From the NCBI GenBank assembly GCA_937900415.1, contig CALCEY010000009.1, positions 283,682-347,681 on the forward strand: a DNA stretch of 64,000 nt. The letters are read 5' to 3'. Positions within the stretch are counted from its first letter, which is position 1. Each line of letters opens with the position of its first letter. Of this stretch, positions 53,089 to 61,624 are shown piece after piece. The stretch is from an uncultured Clostridia bacterium. GTDB taxonomy: Bacteria; Bacillota; Clostridia; Peptostreptococcales; Anaerovoracaceae. The translations under genes were made by a program, and so were the position numbers. The notes below the pieces were generated by a model that had not been told where the DNA came from, ran no database searches, and saw only the letters and a program-made list of their open reading frames with translations.

Positions 53089-54486
53089 CTATTTTTCAGC
53101 TGCTGCTTTTTCAGCTTTTTCTTTTTTGCCGTAGTAGATGTAAATTCCGGCACCGATAGCCGGTACTATGATCAGTCCGAGAATGGACATAACAGGGTCC
53201 TCGATAAAGTTGTTGATCATGAGGGCTATGAAAATCAAAGTAGTTATGATGACTACTACAGGGCCGCCCGGAACCTTATAAGGTTTTTCAAGTTCAGGGA
53301 ATCTGTATCTGTTAACCAATACGCCGGCCACTCCCAGCACAGTACCTATCATTCCGAGGAATACTACCAGCGTCGTCAGCTGATCCAGGCTTCTCATCAT
53401 GATGAGTATGCAGGAAAGAACGCACTGAGTAATAAGTGATATTGCAGGCACGCCTCTCTTTGAAAGCTTACCCTGGCTCTTGAAGAAGTGTCCCTCCGCT
53501 GCCATAGCATAACCGATTCTTGCAAATGCGAGAACCTGTCCGTTGAGTGAACCGAGCATAGCTATGAGCATGGTTGCAACAACCAGAATGCTTCCTGCAT
53601 TTCCGAACAGTCTTTCAGCAACTTCCGTTCCCAGATATATCTGCTCGTTTTCAATCATGGTCTTTGCTTCTTCGATAGGAATAACTCTGTAAATAGCGAA
53701 GTTGAACAAGAAATATAAGAGCGCTACGGCCGCAACTCCGATAATCAGTGCAAGCGGCAGGTCTCTCTTAGGATTTCTCATTTCCTCTCCTATATTAGCT
53801 ACATTGGACCATCCTTCGTAAGCCCAGAGCGTAGCCAGTACGGCAAAGCTTACGACTCCGATTCCGCCTCCGATGCTTAAAGTATTTCCAGCTTCGTCTA
53901 CAGGAACAAGGCTTAAGTCAGGCATATGATCTCCGATGAAGATGGCTGCTACCAGAATCAGTACCATAGGTATTATCTTTGCGATAAGAGCTACGTTAGC
54001 CATCATTGAAGCTTCTTTTACGCCAAGAATGTTATAAAGCGTAAACAAAATAACCAATACTATAGCGATTGCCTTTACTTTTCCATCTGTAAGTCCAGGG
54101 AAGAAATCTATAAGAGCTGTAGGTATGGCAATAGCTATGGCTGCAATGGAGCCCGGGCTGGCAATGAGCCACTGGCTGAAGCCGTACATATATCCTATAA
54201 TAGGATGATAAACCTCATTCAGATAAACTGTAAGACCTCCTGCTTTTGGTCTTGAGGAACCAAGTTCCGATACGCAAAGCGCTCCGAGCAAGCTTATAAC
54301 ACCGCCGATAATCCAGCACATCAGAGCTGTACCCGTATCGTAGTTGGCTCTCTGCAATACGTATGAACCAAGATAGAATATGCCTGAACCAACCATAATG
54401 CCGGCTACGATACTTACTCCGCCGAAGACGGTTATCGCTTTTTTAAATTCGCCGCCTTCGAGAGCGCCGTTTTTCTTGCTTGACAT
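53089..54486 (-). CDS. APC-superfamily amino acid permease
   Basis: 465 residues from the ATG at 54486 with GAGGAGG upstream. Twelve membrane helices; helix 1 carries the unwound substrate motif GIMVGSGIFYLG, and helix 6 region SFAVLATLWAYEGWSNVANIGEEMRNPKRDLPLALI is characteristic of the LAT/SteT exchanger branch. Imports or exchanges amino acids or related amines. A sigma-54 promoter precedes it, tying it to the activators and hydrolase operon nearby. Substrate unknown. Confidence 0.92.
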   Translation of the reverse strand: MSSKKNGALEGGEFKKAITVFGGVSIVAGIMVGSGIFYLGSYVLQRANYDTGTALMCWIIGGVISLLGALCVSELGSSRPKAGGLTVYLNEVYHPIIGYMYGFSQWLIASPGSIAAIAIAIPTALIDFFPGLTDGKVKAIAIVLVILFTLYNILGVKEASMMANVALIAKIIPMVLILVAAIFIGDHMPDLSLVPVDEAGNTLSIGGGIGVVSFAVLATLWAYEGWSNVANIGEEMRNPKRDLPLALIIGVAAVALLYFLFNFAIYRVIPIEEAKTMIENEQIYLGTEVAERLFGNAGSILVVATMLIAMLGSLNGQVLAFARIGYAMAAEGHFFKSQGKLSKRGVPAISLITQCVLSCILIMMRSLDQLTTLVVFLGMIGTVLGVAGVLVNRYRFPELEKPYKVPGGPVVVIITTLIFIALMINNFIEDPVMSILGLIIVPAIGAGIYIYYGKKEKAEKAAAEK

Positions 54487-54540
54487 TTTTTCTCCTCCTC
54501 TTTCAAATTTTGTCAATAAGTATAAACACAAATATAATTT

Positions 54541-54557
54541 TGCAAGAAGTATGCCAA
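54541..54557 (-). promoter_or_regulatory. Sigma-54 promoter of the APC permease
   Basis: TTGGCATACTTCTTGCA on the minus strand: TGGCAT-N5-TTGCA, GG and GC spaced as in the consensus, about 55 nt before the start codon. Confidence 0.88.
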
Positions 54558-54561
54558 AGTG

Positions 54562-54613
54562 CTACACAAACAATTACAACGTTTTCGGCGGTCGATTTGT
54601 GTAGTATTTGTGT
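54562..54613. promoter_or_regulatory. Inverted/direct TTTGTGT repeats upstream of the permease promoter
   Basis: CTACACAAA (54562-54570) and TTTGTGTAG (54596-54604) form a perfect 9-bp inverted repeat; another TTTGTGT follows at 54607, 11 bp further. Candidate activator sites although the first is close to the -24 box. Confidence 0.45.
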
Positions 54614-54815
54614 TTTTCCAGAAAATTTTCTTTACATGTCAAAAGGGTCACATGTCAAACAACATCGTTCAAAGCCTCTCTCATTCAGCTTCGCAACGCT
54701 TTCTCTTTCCGTCTTCTCCCTTCCTCCTGCAGCATTGCCGCCTGTAACGGCTCTATCCCTGTAAATTTTCATTTCCTGCTTAGCTGTAGTTTCATCCTAT
54801 TCAAAAAAGTAAATT

Positions 54816-54843
54816 CGGAACCGCAGCAGGTGCTGCGGTTCCG
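54816..54843 (-). terminator. ABC exporter terminator
   Basis: Perfect 13-bp inverted repeat (CGGAACCGCAGCA and its complement) around GG, followed on the minus strand by AATTTACTTTTTT. 54614-54815 shows nothing else. Confidence 0.75.
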
Positions 54844-54850
54844 AAAGCTT

Positions 54851-54922
54851 CTTTCCACTCAAGCTTTTATTCCGGCTCAAACTCTTATTTCATCTCAAAA
54901 GCTTTATTCCAGCTCAAAAGCT
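54851..54922 (-). repeat. Degenerate 18-19-bp tandem repeat across the ABC gene stop codon
   Basis: Reading the minus strand, AGCTTTTGAGCTGGAATAA (54904-54922) is followed by AGCTTTTGAGATGAAATAA, GAGTTTGAGCCGGAATAA and a partial AAGCTTGAGTGGAAA. Each copy contains the last codons and stop of the ABC gene. Confidence 0.75.
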
Positions 54923-56838
54923 CCTGTGTAAAGCTGATAATAACGTCCCTTTTCCTCAAGAAGATGCTCGTGATTTCCCCTCTCTATTATTCTTCCGTGA
55001 TCCATTACCATTATAACATCCGCATTCTGAATCGTGGATAAACGATGAGCTATTACAAAGACAGTCCTGCCGTGCATGAGATTATCCATACCTTTTTGAA
55101 CTATAGCCTCGGTTCTCGTGTCGATAGAGGAAGTAGCCTCGTCCAGTATCATTACCGGAGGATCGGCCACTGCTGCTCTGGCTATTGAGATTAACTGGCG
55201 CTGACCCTGAGATAATCCGCTTCCGTCGCCCTCAAGAACCGTATTATATCCTTCCGGCAACATTCTTATGAAGCCGTCTGCATTAGCCAGCTTTGCGGCC
55301 GCTATACATTCTTCATCGGTGGCGTCCAGTTTACCATAACGTATGTTGTCCATCACGGTTCCCGTAAATAAATTGACTTCCTGAAGTACAACTCCCAGAG
55401 AACGTCGCAGGTCGAATTTCTTTATCCTGTTTATATTGATTCCGTCGTATTGGATCTTGCCGTCATCTATATCGTAAAACCTGTTTATCAAATTTGTTAT
55501 CGTGGTTTTTCCGGCTCCTGTAGCGCCTACGAGCGCAACTTTCTGGCCGGGCTCAGCGTAAATGGTTATATCGTGAAGAACAAGCTCTTCTTCGTTATAT
55601 CCGAAATCAACCTCTTTAAGATTTATCTTTCCCTTCATAGGAATCAGCTTGTCTCCGTCTTTCCACGCCCATGTACCGGTTCGTTCTTCGCATTCGTCAA
55701 GCCTTCCGTCCTTGTCTTTACAAGCGTTTACGAGAGTAACCGTTCCGTGGTCTTCTTCATGAGGCTGGTCGAGAAGCTCAAATATTCTCGACGCGCCTGC
55801 CATGGCCATTATAACTGAGTTGAGCTGCTGAGAAATCTGCGCTATAGGATTTACGAAGTTTCTGGAAAGCGTCAGAAAAGAAGCTATCGTACCGAGGGTA
55901 AGCACCGATTCTCCCCCTATGGAAAAATTAGCTGCTCCGCCTATGGCCATTGCGCCTCCGACCACTGCTATTATGACATAGAGTACATAGCCCATCCCGC
56001 CTGTCACCGGCATGAGGACATTGGCAAGAGTGTTAGCCATTGCTGTATTTTCTCTAAGATTTTCATTCTTTTCTCTGAACCTTTCCTTAGCCTTTTCTTC
56101 ATAGCAAAAAACCTTTACAACCTTCTGACCATTGATCATCTCCTCTATATATCCGTTCACATCAGCAATGCTTCTCTGCTGTTTCATAAAATACGTTCCG
56201 CTCTTGGCCGCTATGCTTTTTATTACCAAAAGAGCCAGCACTGTAAACGCTATGACGATAGCTGTCAACCAAACGCTGAGATACAACATAGAGCAGAAAA
56301 CCGCTATCATTGAAACCACAGAAGAAAACAGGTTCGGCAAGCTCTGGGATATCATCTGCCTCAGGGTATCTGCATCATTTGTATAGTAACTCATAATGTC
56401 CCCATGCGTTCTGGTATCAAAGTATTTAATCGGCAAACCCTGCATAGTGGTAAACATTTCGTCACGTATATCTTTAAGTGTTCTCTGCGCGATAACGGCC
56501 ATAGTTCTGGAATAGAACAATGACGCCAAAATGCCCGCCATAAAAACTGCCGCCATCGACAATATCGACTTAAGAAGTCCGACGAAATCAGGCGCAGCCG
56601 CAAGCAGAAGCGGACTGATATAATCGTCTATAAGAGTCTGGAGAAAAAGCGATGAAGCAACGCTGGCTCCGGCGCTGAGCAATATGCATATCATCACGAC
56701 AATAAGCCTTATCTTATATTTTCCCAGATATGAAAGGAGTCTTTTTACAGTCCCCGGTTTAAACTTCATTCCCTTAGCCGCAAAAGCCTGCTTTCTGTTC
56801 TGTCCTCCGTGCATTCCGTGCATTTGGTTACTGCTCAC
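54904..56838 (-). CDS. Heterodimeric ABC exporter, subunit 2
   Basis: 644 residues from the GTG at 56838 (AAGGAGGTG at 6 nt). Six membrane helices then a nucleotide-binding domain: Walker A GATGAGKTT, signature LSQGQRQL, Walker B VMILDEATSSIDTRT and H-loop AHRLST. A Met/His-rich N-terminus (NQMHGMHGGQNRK) is notable. The catalytic Glu after Walker B is present, so this is the consensus-site half. An insertion of about 40 residues lies before the NBD. Overlaps subunit 1 by 11 nt. Probably a multidrug or lipid exporter. Confidence 0.92.
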   Translation of the reverse strand: MSSNQMHGMHGGQNRKQAFAAKGMKFKPGTVKRLLSYLGKYKIRLIVVMICILLSAGASVASSLFLQTLIDDYISPLLLAAAPDFVGLLKSILSMAAVFMAGILASLFYSRTMAVIAQRTLKDIRDEMFTTMQGLPIKYFDTRTHGDIMSYYTNDADTLRQMISQSLPNLFSSVVSMIAVFCSMLYLSVWLTAIVIAFTVLALLVIKSIAAKSGTYFMKQQRSIADVNGYIEEMINGQKVVKVFCYEEKAKERFREKNENLRENTAMANTLANVLMPVTGGMGYVLYVIIAVVGGAMAIGGAANFSIGGESVLTLGTIASFLTLSRNFVNPIAQISQQLNSVIMAMAGASRIFELLDQPHEEDHGTVTLVNACKDKDGRLDECEERTGTWAWKDGDKLIPMKGKINLKEVDFGYNEEELVLHDITIYAEPGQKVALVGATGAGKTTITNLINRFYDIDDGKIQYDGININRIKKFDLRRSLGVVLQEVNLFTGTVMDNIRYGKLDATDEECIAAAKLANADGFIRMLPEGYNTVLEGDGSGLSQGQRQLISIARAAVADPPVMILDEATSSIDTRTEAIVQKGMDNLMHGRTVFVIAHRLSTIQNADVIMVMDHGRIIERGNHEHLLEEKGRYYQLYTGAFELE

Positions 56839-58582
56839 CGATACCACCTCCTTTGTTCTGCGACTCATATACCTCTCTGTAAATATCGCTTGTATTCATC
56901 AATTCTTCGTGAGTTCCGACAGCAGTTATCCGTCCGTCATCCATCACTATTATCTGATCTGCATCCTGTACCGAAGCGATTCGCTGTGCGATTATGATTT
57001 TAGTCGTATCAGGTATTTCAGTGCGGAAGGCCTGACGAATCATCGCATCGGTTCTTGTATCGACTGCACTGGTCGAATCGTCTAAAATTAGAATCTTAGG
57101 CTTTTTAAGCAAGGCTCTGGCTATGCAAAGCCTCTGTTTCTGTCCGCCGGAAACGTTGGAACCGCCTTGTTCTATATATGTGTCATATCCGTCTTCAAAG
57201 CTTTCAACAAACTCATCCGCACATGCCAGCTTACAGGCATGGCGCAGCTCCTCGTCTGTAGCGTTTTCATTTCCCCATCTGAGATTTTCAGCGATGGTTC
57301 CGGAAAACAGCGTATTCTTCTGGAGCACTACGGCTACTTGATTTCTGAGACTTTCCACATGATAATTCCTCACGTCTGTGCCGCCAACCTTAACAGCGCC
57401 CTCCTGAACGTCGTAAAGTCTTGGTATAAGCTGAACCAGACTGGATTTTGCAGAGCCGGTTGCCCCGATTATTCCAACCGTCAGGCCGCTCTCGATATGC
57501 AAGTTTATGTCGTTAAGAACGTCCTTGTTATTGCTCTTTCCATATCTGAAATGTACTCCTTCAAAATCCACCGAGCCGTCCTTCACTTCAAATATCGGAT
57601 GCTCAGGGTCATGAAGAGTGCTCTCCTCCTTTAATATTTCGACGATACGCTCTCCCGAAGCCCTTGCCATGGTAAACATTACGAAGATCATGGAAATCAT
57701 CATCAGGCTGACGAGTATCTGCATCGCATATGTTATGAGACTTATCAGTTCTCCTGTTGAAAGGCCCATATCCGCGTCGTTTCCGCACGCTACAATAGCT
57801 CTGGCTCCAAACCACGATATTAACAGCATCGAGGCATACATGCACAGCTGCATAAGCGGCATGTTGAAGGCCATTGTTTTTTCTGCTTTGGAAAAATCCC
57901 TATATATTTCACTCGAGGTTCTTTTAAATTTTTCTATCTCGTGTTCCTGACGATTAAAAGATTTAACGACTCTTATTCCGTAAAGATTTTCCTGAACCAC
58001 ATTGTTGAGCTTATCGTACGTCTTAAAAACCCGATTGAATATGGGGTATACTATTTTTATAAGTATAAACAGTCCTATTCCGAGAATCGGCAGAATCCCT
58101 ACGTATACCAGTGAAAGCTGCGCATCTATGCGAAAAGCCGCTATCAATGCAAATATCAACATTGCCGGCGCTCTTGTCGCAATTCTCGTGCACATCTGAA
58201 ACGCCATCTGGACGTTGGAAACGTCCGTAGTAAGGCGCGTAACTATGCTGGCTGTCGAAAACTTATCAATGTTGGCAAATGAAAAATCCTGGACGTGGTC
58301 GTACATCGCACCCCTCAAGTTCCCTGCAAAACCTGCCGAAGCAACGGAAGCAGTTCTTCCCGCCGCCACGCCGAAGCCCAAAGCCAGCAGAGCAAAGGCT
58401 AAAAGCGCTATTCCGTATTTGATGATGTCAGGCATTGAACCTCCGTCTATCCCTTTATCTATGAGCTCAGCCATAACGAGAGGAATCATAATTTCCATCA
58501 CCACTTCCATGAGCACCAGCACAGGCGTTATTATCGCCGTCTTCTTATACTCTTTTACATGCTTCAATAATGTCTTAATCAT
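56828..58582 (-). CDS. Heterodimeric ABC exporter, subunit 1
   Basis: 584 residues. Six membrane helices, then the NBD with Walker A GATGSAKSS (Ala for Gly and Ser-for-Thr variant of GxxGxGKS/T), signature VSGGQKQR, and Walker B ILILDDSTSAVDTRT in which the catalytic Glu is Asp. That degenerate site is typical of one half of heterodimeric exporters of the BmrC/LmrC and TM287 kind. The H-loop position reads AQRIAS, with Gln for His. Follows marR by 27 nt. Confidence 0.92.
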   Translation of the reverse strand: MIKTLLKHVKEYKKTAIITPVLVLMEVVMEIMIPLVMAELIDKGIDGGSMPDIIKYGIALLAFALLALGFGVAAGRTASVASAGFAGNLRGAMYDHVQDFSFANIDKFSTASIVTRLTTDVSNVQMAFQMCTRIATRAPAMLIFALIAAFRIDAQLSLVYVGILPILGIGLFILIKIVYPIFNRVFKTYDKLNNVVQENLYGIRVVKSFNRQEHEIEKFKRTSSEIYRDFSKAEKTMAFNMPLMQLCMYASMLLISWFGARAIVACGNDADMGLSTGELISLITYAMQILVSLMMISMIFVMFTMARASGERIVEILKEESTLHDPEHPIFEVKDGSVDFEGVHFRYGKSNNKDVLNDINLHIESGLTVGIIGATGSAKSSLVQLIPRLYDVQEGAVKVGGTDVRNYHVESLRNQVAVVLQKNTLFSGTIAENLRWGNENATDEELRHACKLACADEFVESFEDGYDTYIEQGGSNVSGGQKQRLCIARALLKKPKILILDDSTSAVDTRTDAMIRQAFRTEIPDTTKIIIAQRIASVQDADQIIVMDDGRITAVGTHEELMNTSDIYREVYESQNKGGGIGEQ

Positions 58583-58609
58583 TTATACACATTCCCCCTC
58601 TTTCCAAGT

Positions 58610-59041
58610 CTACCTCTTCATATTTACTTTCATACGCCGAAGATAATCGCGAAGAGCAATCAACTCCTCCTCGGAAAATCCATCGGTCAGCTTGTATTCA
58701 ATCTGCATTTTTTTATGCGAAAGCTCCTCAAGCATTTTTTCTCCTTCACGGGTAATGACAATTTTTTTAAGTCGTGCATCCCCTGCGACGCTCTCCCTCT
58801 TTATAAGGCCCTTCGCTTCCATAAGAGAAAGAACCTTAGAGGCCGTCGAGCGTGTTATATTGAAATATTCCTCCAAATCTCTTTGAAAAATCTCCTTGTC
58901 TTCATTTTCATACAAGAATTCCAGTATATATCCATTAGCCGCAGATATTCTCATTATCTCACAAGAAAATTCATTCTGAAGACTTCTCTTGATTAAAAGA
59001 TTCAAAGAAACAAGCAGCTGTCCCACGTCTTTATTTTTCAC
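58610..59041 (-). CDS. MarR-family regulator
   Basis: 143 residues from a GTG at 59041 preceded by AAGGGTGA at 5 nt; an ATG 12 codons earlier lacks a ribosome site. Winged helix: QRDLEEYFNITRSTASKVLSLMEAKGLIKRESVAGDARLKKIVITREGEKML. Heads the marR-ABC-ABC operon, a common drug-responsive arrangement, and probably represses it. Ligand unknown. Confidence 0.9.
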   Translation of the reverse strand: MKNKDVGQLLVSLNLLIKRSLQNEFSCEIMRISAANGYILEFLYENEDKEIFQRDLEEYFNITRSTASKVLSLMEAKGLIKRESVAGDARLKKIVITREGEKMLEELSHKKMQIEYKLTDGFSEEELIALRDYLRRMKVNMKR

Positions 59042-59118
59042 ATCGTCACCCTTACTTAATATTTTCCATACCTTCATTACAGCAATAGTCGCACGTCGAA
59101 CTGTTTGACATGAAACAT

Positions 59119-59147
59119 ATTATAGAATCAAAACCCCTCTCGGTCAA
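59119..59147 (-). promoter_or_regulatory. marR-ABC promoter, -35 inside a terminator loop
   Basis: TTGACC (59142-59147), 17 bp, TATAAT (59119-59124) on the minus strand. The -35 forms the loop of the hairpin at 59130-59157. Confidence 0.72.
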
Positions 59148-59157
59148 GAGGGGTTTT
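59130..59157 (-). terminator. P1B ATPase terminator
   Basis: AAAACCCCTCT pairs perfectly with AGAGGGGTTTT over a 6-nt loop; the T run is part of the stem. Starts 10 nt after the ATPase stop. Confidence 0.8.
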
Positions 59158-59166
59158 GTGTTATTT

Positions 59167-61023
59167 TTATGAAAGGTCTTTACCTATATTGAGACATCTG
59201 AGAGCGTTTACTATGGCTATCATGGATACGCCTACGTCGGCGAATACCGCAGCCCACATTCCTACCAGACCGAATACACTCAATATAAGTACGGCTGCTT
59301 TTACGCCCAAAGCGAATATAATATTTTCTTTAACTATAATCATAGTCTTCTTCGATATACCAATCATCTGCGCCAGCTTTGACGGCCGATCATTCATTAT
59401 CACCATGTCTGCGGCTTCTATTGCTGCGTCAGATCCCAAAGCTCCCATCGCCACGCCTACGTCGGCTCTTGCCAGAACGGGCGCGTCATTGATACCATCT
59501 CCCACAAATACCAGCTTCCCTTTTGAGGATTTTTTTTCTATGAGCCTCTCTACTATATCAACTTTATCTGCCGGCATGAGCTCAGTATAGACCTTATCTA
59601 TCCCAAGTTTCGCAGCTACATTTTCTCCTATCTCTTTACTGTCTCCCGTAAGCATTACGGTCTTGACTCCCGCTTCTTTAAGGCTTGAAACCGCAGCAGC
59701 AGAATCCTCCTTTATCTTATCGGAAAGAAGTATACAGCCGCCGTATGCACCGTCGACAGCTATCATGACATGAGTTCCGCTTTTATATTCTTTAAACGGT
59801 TCTCCGGAACTTGTTTCATCAGCCATAAGTTTAGCATTGCCTGCGGCTATCCTATGCCCCATTACAGTAGCCACTACGCCCTTTCCGGCTATTTCTGAAA
59901 CTTCCCTGATTGCACTTTGCTCTATCTTTCTTCCATAAGCATTCTTAAGAGATTGAGAAATAGGGTGATTTGAATAATTTTCGGCCATTGCCGCATATTC
60001 TAAAAGCTGTTCTTTGCAAAAACCCTCCTCAGCGACAACCTCCTCTACGCTGAATCTGCCCTCAGTAAGAGTTCCCGTTTTATCCATAACAACATATTCG
60101 GCGCGGGACATGGCCTCAAGATAATTGCTGCCTTTTACCAGAACTCCGGTTTTAGACGCACCTCCTATTCCACCGAAGAAACTCAGCGGTACCGATATTA
60201 CCAGTGCGCAAGGGCAGGAAACCACTAAAAAATTCAAAGGTCTCTTTATCCATTCGCTCCACACCAAGCCGTCTATAAAAAGCGGCGGCAAAACGGCCAG
60301 CAATACGGCAGCACCTACTACAAGCGGCGTGTAAACTGCCGCAAAGCGGCTTATAAAGCTCTCGGTTTTCGACTTTTTATTAGCCGCGTTTTCTACCAAG
60401 TCCAAAATCCTGCTAACTGTGGACTCTTCGAATATTTTTGTAACCTCCACGGACAAAACGCCTCTCATATTTACGCAGCCGCTGAGGATTTCATCTCCCT
60501 CACAAACGTCCTTTGGCAGCGACTCACCTGTAAGAGCCGCAGTATTAAGCGATGATTTCCCTTCTCTGACTATTCCGTCAAGAGGAACCTTTTCACCGGG
60601 TCTTACAAGAATAAAATCTCCCGGCTTTACCTCTCCCGGATCAACTTCCTTTATTCCATCCGCTGTCTTTAAGTTTACCGTGTCAGGTTTTATATCCATC
60701 AGCTGCGTAATGGATTTTCTCGACTTTCCTACGGCATAATCCTCAAAAAATTCACCAATCTGGTAAAACAGCATTACGGCCACGGCCTCGGGATATTCTC
60801 CGATAAAGAATGCGCCTATAGAAGCGATCGACATAAGAAAATTCTCATCCAGCATCTGTCCTCTTAATATTCCTCTGACTGCCTTCCATACGACTTTATA
60901 TCCTATTACAACATAAGCAGCTATGAAAATACTCAGATTAAGGGCTTCGTATTCCTCGGGAATTAAGATGGCCACAAGAAAAAATATCGCGCCTATTATA
61001 ATTCTGATCAAACGTTTCTTCAT
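59167..61023 (-). CDS. P1B-type heavy-metal ATPase (Zn/Cd/Co, CadA/ZntA-like)
   Basis: 618 residues. Exports divalent metal across the membrane. CPC motif in VVSCPCALVISVPL (270-272), actuator TGES (165-168), phosphorylation DKTGTLTEG (Asp314), hinge GDGINDAPVLARADVGVAMG. The CPC with the following helix sequence fits the Zn2+/Cd2+ subgroup better than Cu+. It has no N-terminal HMA domain; a separate 73-residue HMA protein is encoded 36 nt upstream. Two ArsR-type operators lie before that gene. Confidence 0.92.
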   Translation of the reverse strand: MKKRLIRIIIGAIFFLVAILIPEEYEALNLSIFIAAYVVIGYKVVWKAVRGILRGQMLDENFLMSIASIGAFFIGEYPEAVAVMLFYQIGEFFEDYAVGKSRKSITQLMDIKPDTVNLKTADGIKEVDPGEVKPGDFILVRPGEKVPLDGIVREGKSSLNTAALTGESLPKDVCEGDEILSGCVNMRGVLSVEVTKIFEESTVSRILDLVENAANKKSKTESFISRFAAVYTPLVVGAAVLLAVLPPLFIDGLVWSEWIKRPLNFLVVSCPCALVISVPLSFFGGIGGASKTGVLVKGSNYLEAMSRAEYVVMDKTGTLTEGRFSVEEVVAEEGFCKEQLLEYAAMAENYSNHPISQSLKNAYGRKIEQSAIREVSEIAGKGVVATVMGHRIAAGNAKLMADETSSGEPFKEYKSGTHVMIAVDGAYGGCILLSDKIKEDSAAAVSSLKEAGVKTVMLTGDSKEIGENVAAKLGIDKVYTELMPADKVDIVERLIEKKSSKGKLVFVGDGINDAPVLARADVGVAMGALGSDAAIEAADMVIMNDRPSKLAQMIGISKKTMIIVKENIIFALGVKAAVLILSVFGLVGMWAAVFADVGVSMIAIVNALRCLNIGKDLS

Positions 61024-61059
61024 TTTATACCACTCTTTACCCTTTCGCCTTATTTGCTA

Positions 61060-61281
61060 TTACAGCTCCTTTATTTCAACATCAGGCTCAATTTTTTTCA
61101 CTATCTTTTTAGCCTTCTTGATTATCTCATCCATCCTGCTGTCATCTCCGTTGAAAGACATCTTTGTAGTAAGAAAATTAACGCTGACTTCAGTAACTCC
61201 GTCTATATCCGCCACTCCTCTTTCTATTTTTGCAGCACAGTTGGCACAGCACAGTCCTTCTAACAAATAAGTCTTTTTCAT
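61060..61281 (-). CDS. Stand-alone HMA heavy-metal-binding protein
   Basis: 73 residues, one ferredoxin-like HMA domain with the metal site GLCCANCAAK (Cys12-x-x-Cys15) and the typical VADIDGVTEVSVNFLTTKM strand. An additional Cys (11) precedes the CxxC. In most CadA/ZntA pumps this domain is the N-terminus of the ATPase; here it is its own gene directly upstream, so it may act as a soluble chaperone or detachable sensor for the pump. GGAGG-type site before the ATG. Confidence 0.9.
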   Translation of the reverse strand: MKKTYLLEGLCCANCAAKIERGVADIDGVTEVSVNFLTTKMSFNGDDSRMDEIIKKAKKIVKKIEPDVEIKEL

Positions 61282-61378
61282 TTCATTACCTCCCTATAAT
61301 ATCATCTGCATTGCCTGTAAGGCGAAGAGTCGATTTATTATCGTTCCTTCCTCTTTTAGCCACATCTCACCATTGCAA

Positions 61379-61404
61379 AACAGTTGAGCATTTCTTCAAC
61401 TGTT
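61379..61404. promoter_or_regulatory. ArsR/SmtB-like operator O1, downstream of the -10
   Basis: 9-bp arms AACAGTTGA and TCAACTGTT around an 8-nt spacer, covering the start-site region of the HMA-ATPase promoter. Confidence 0.65.
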
Positions 61405-61407
61405 TAT

Positions 61408-61437
61408 AGTATAGTTGAATATGCGTTCAATTGTCAA
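61408..61437 (-). promoter_or_regulatory. HMA-P1B ATPase promoter with operator O2 in its spacer
   Basis: TTGACA (61432-61437), 18 bp, TATACT (61408-61413) on the minus strand. The spacer holds a second dyad TTGAACGCATATTCAA (61415-61430). Repressor bound there would cover both promoter elements. The rest of 61282-61624 holds the next gene's terminator and nothing else. Confidence 0.75.
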
Positions 61438-61532
61438 TAGTTTTTTAAAGTTTTTTGAAAATTTTACGCTTCTTAAAGTTTTCACGTGGAAAATCATACA
61501 AACGACAGTCCGTCTAACATCTTGCAATGAGC

Positions 61533-61590
61533 AAAAATAAAAAGGCACGGCCGCCGTTATGGCTGTCGCGCTTAAAAAATGCCTGCCTTT
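61533..61590 (-). terminator. Patatin gene terminator
   Basis: AAAGGCA near 61584-61590 pairs with TGCCTTT at 61541-61547 at the base of a larger imperfect hairpin with an inner GCCG-rich stem; the minus-strand tail is TTTTTATTTTT. Confidence 0.6.
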
Positions 61591-61624
61591 AATCAGAGCT
61601 TATTTATATCTTTTTCGTCTTCGT

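Noticed and set aside
54904..58582. Mobile or phage origin for the ABC exporter region
   Set aside because: No integrase, transposase, terminal repeats or att-like duplications; codon use looks like the neighbours.
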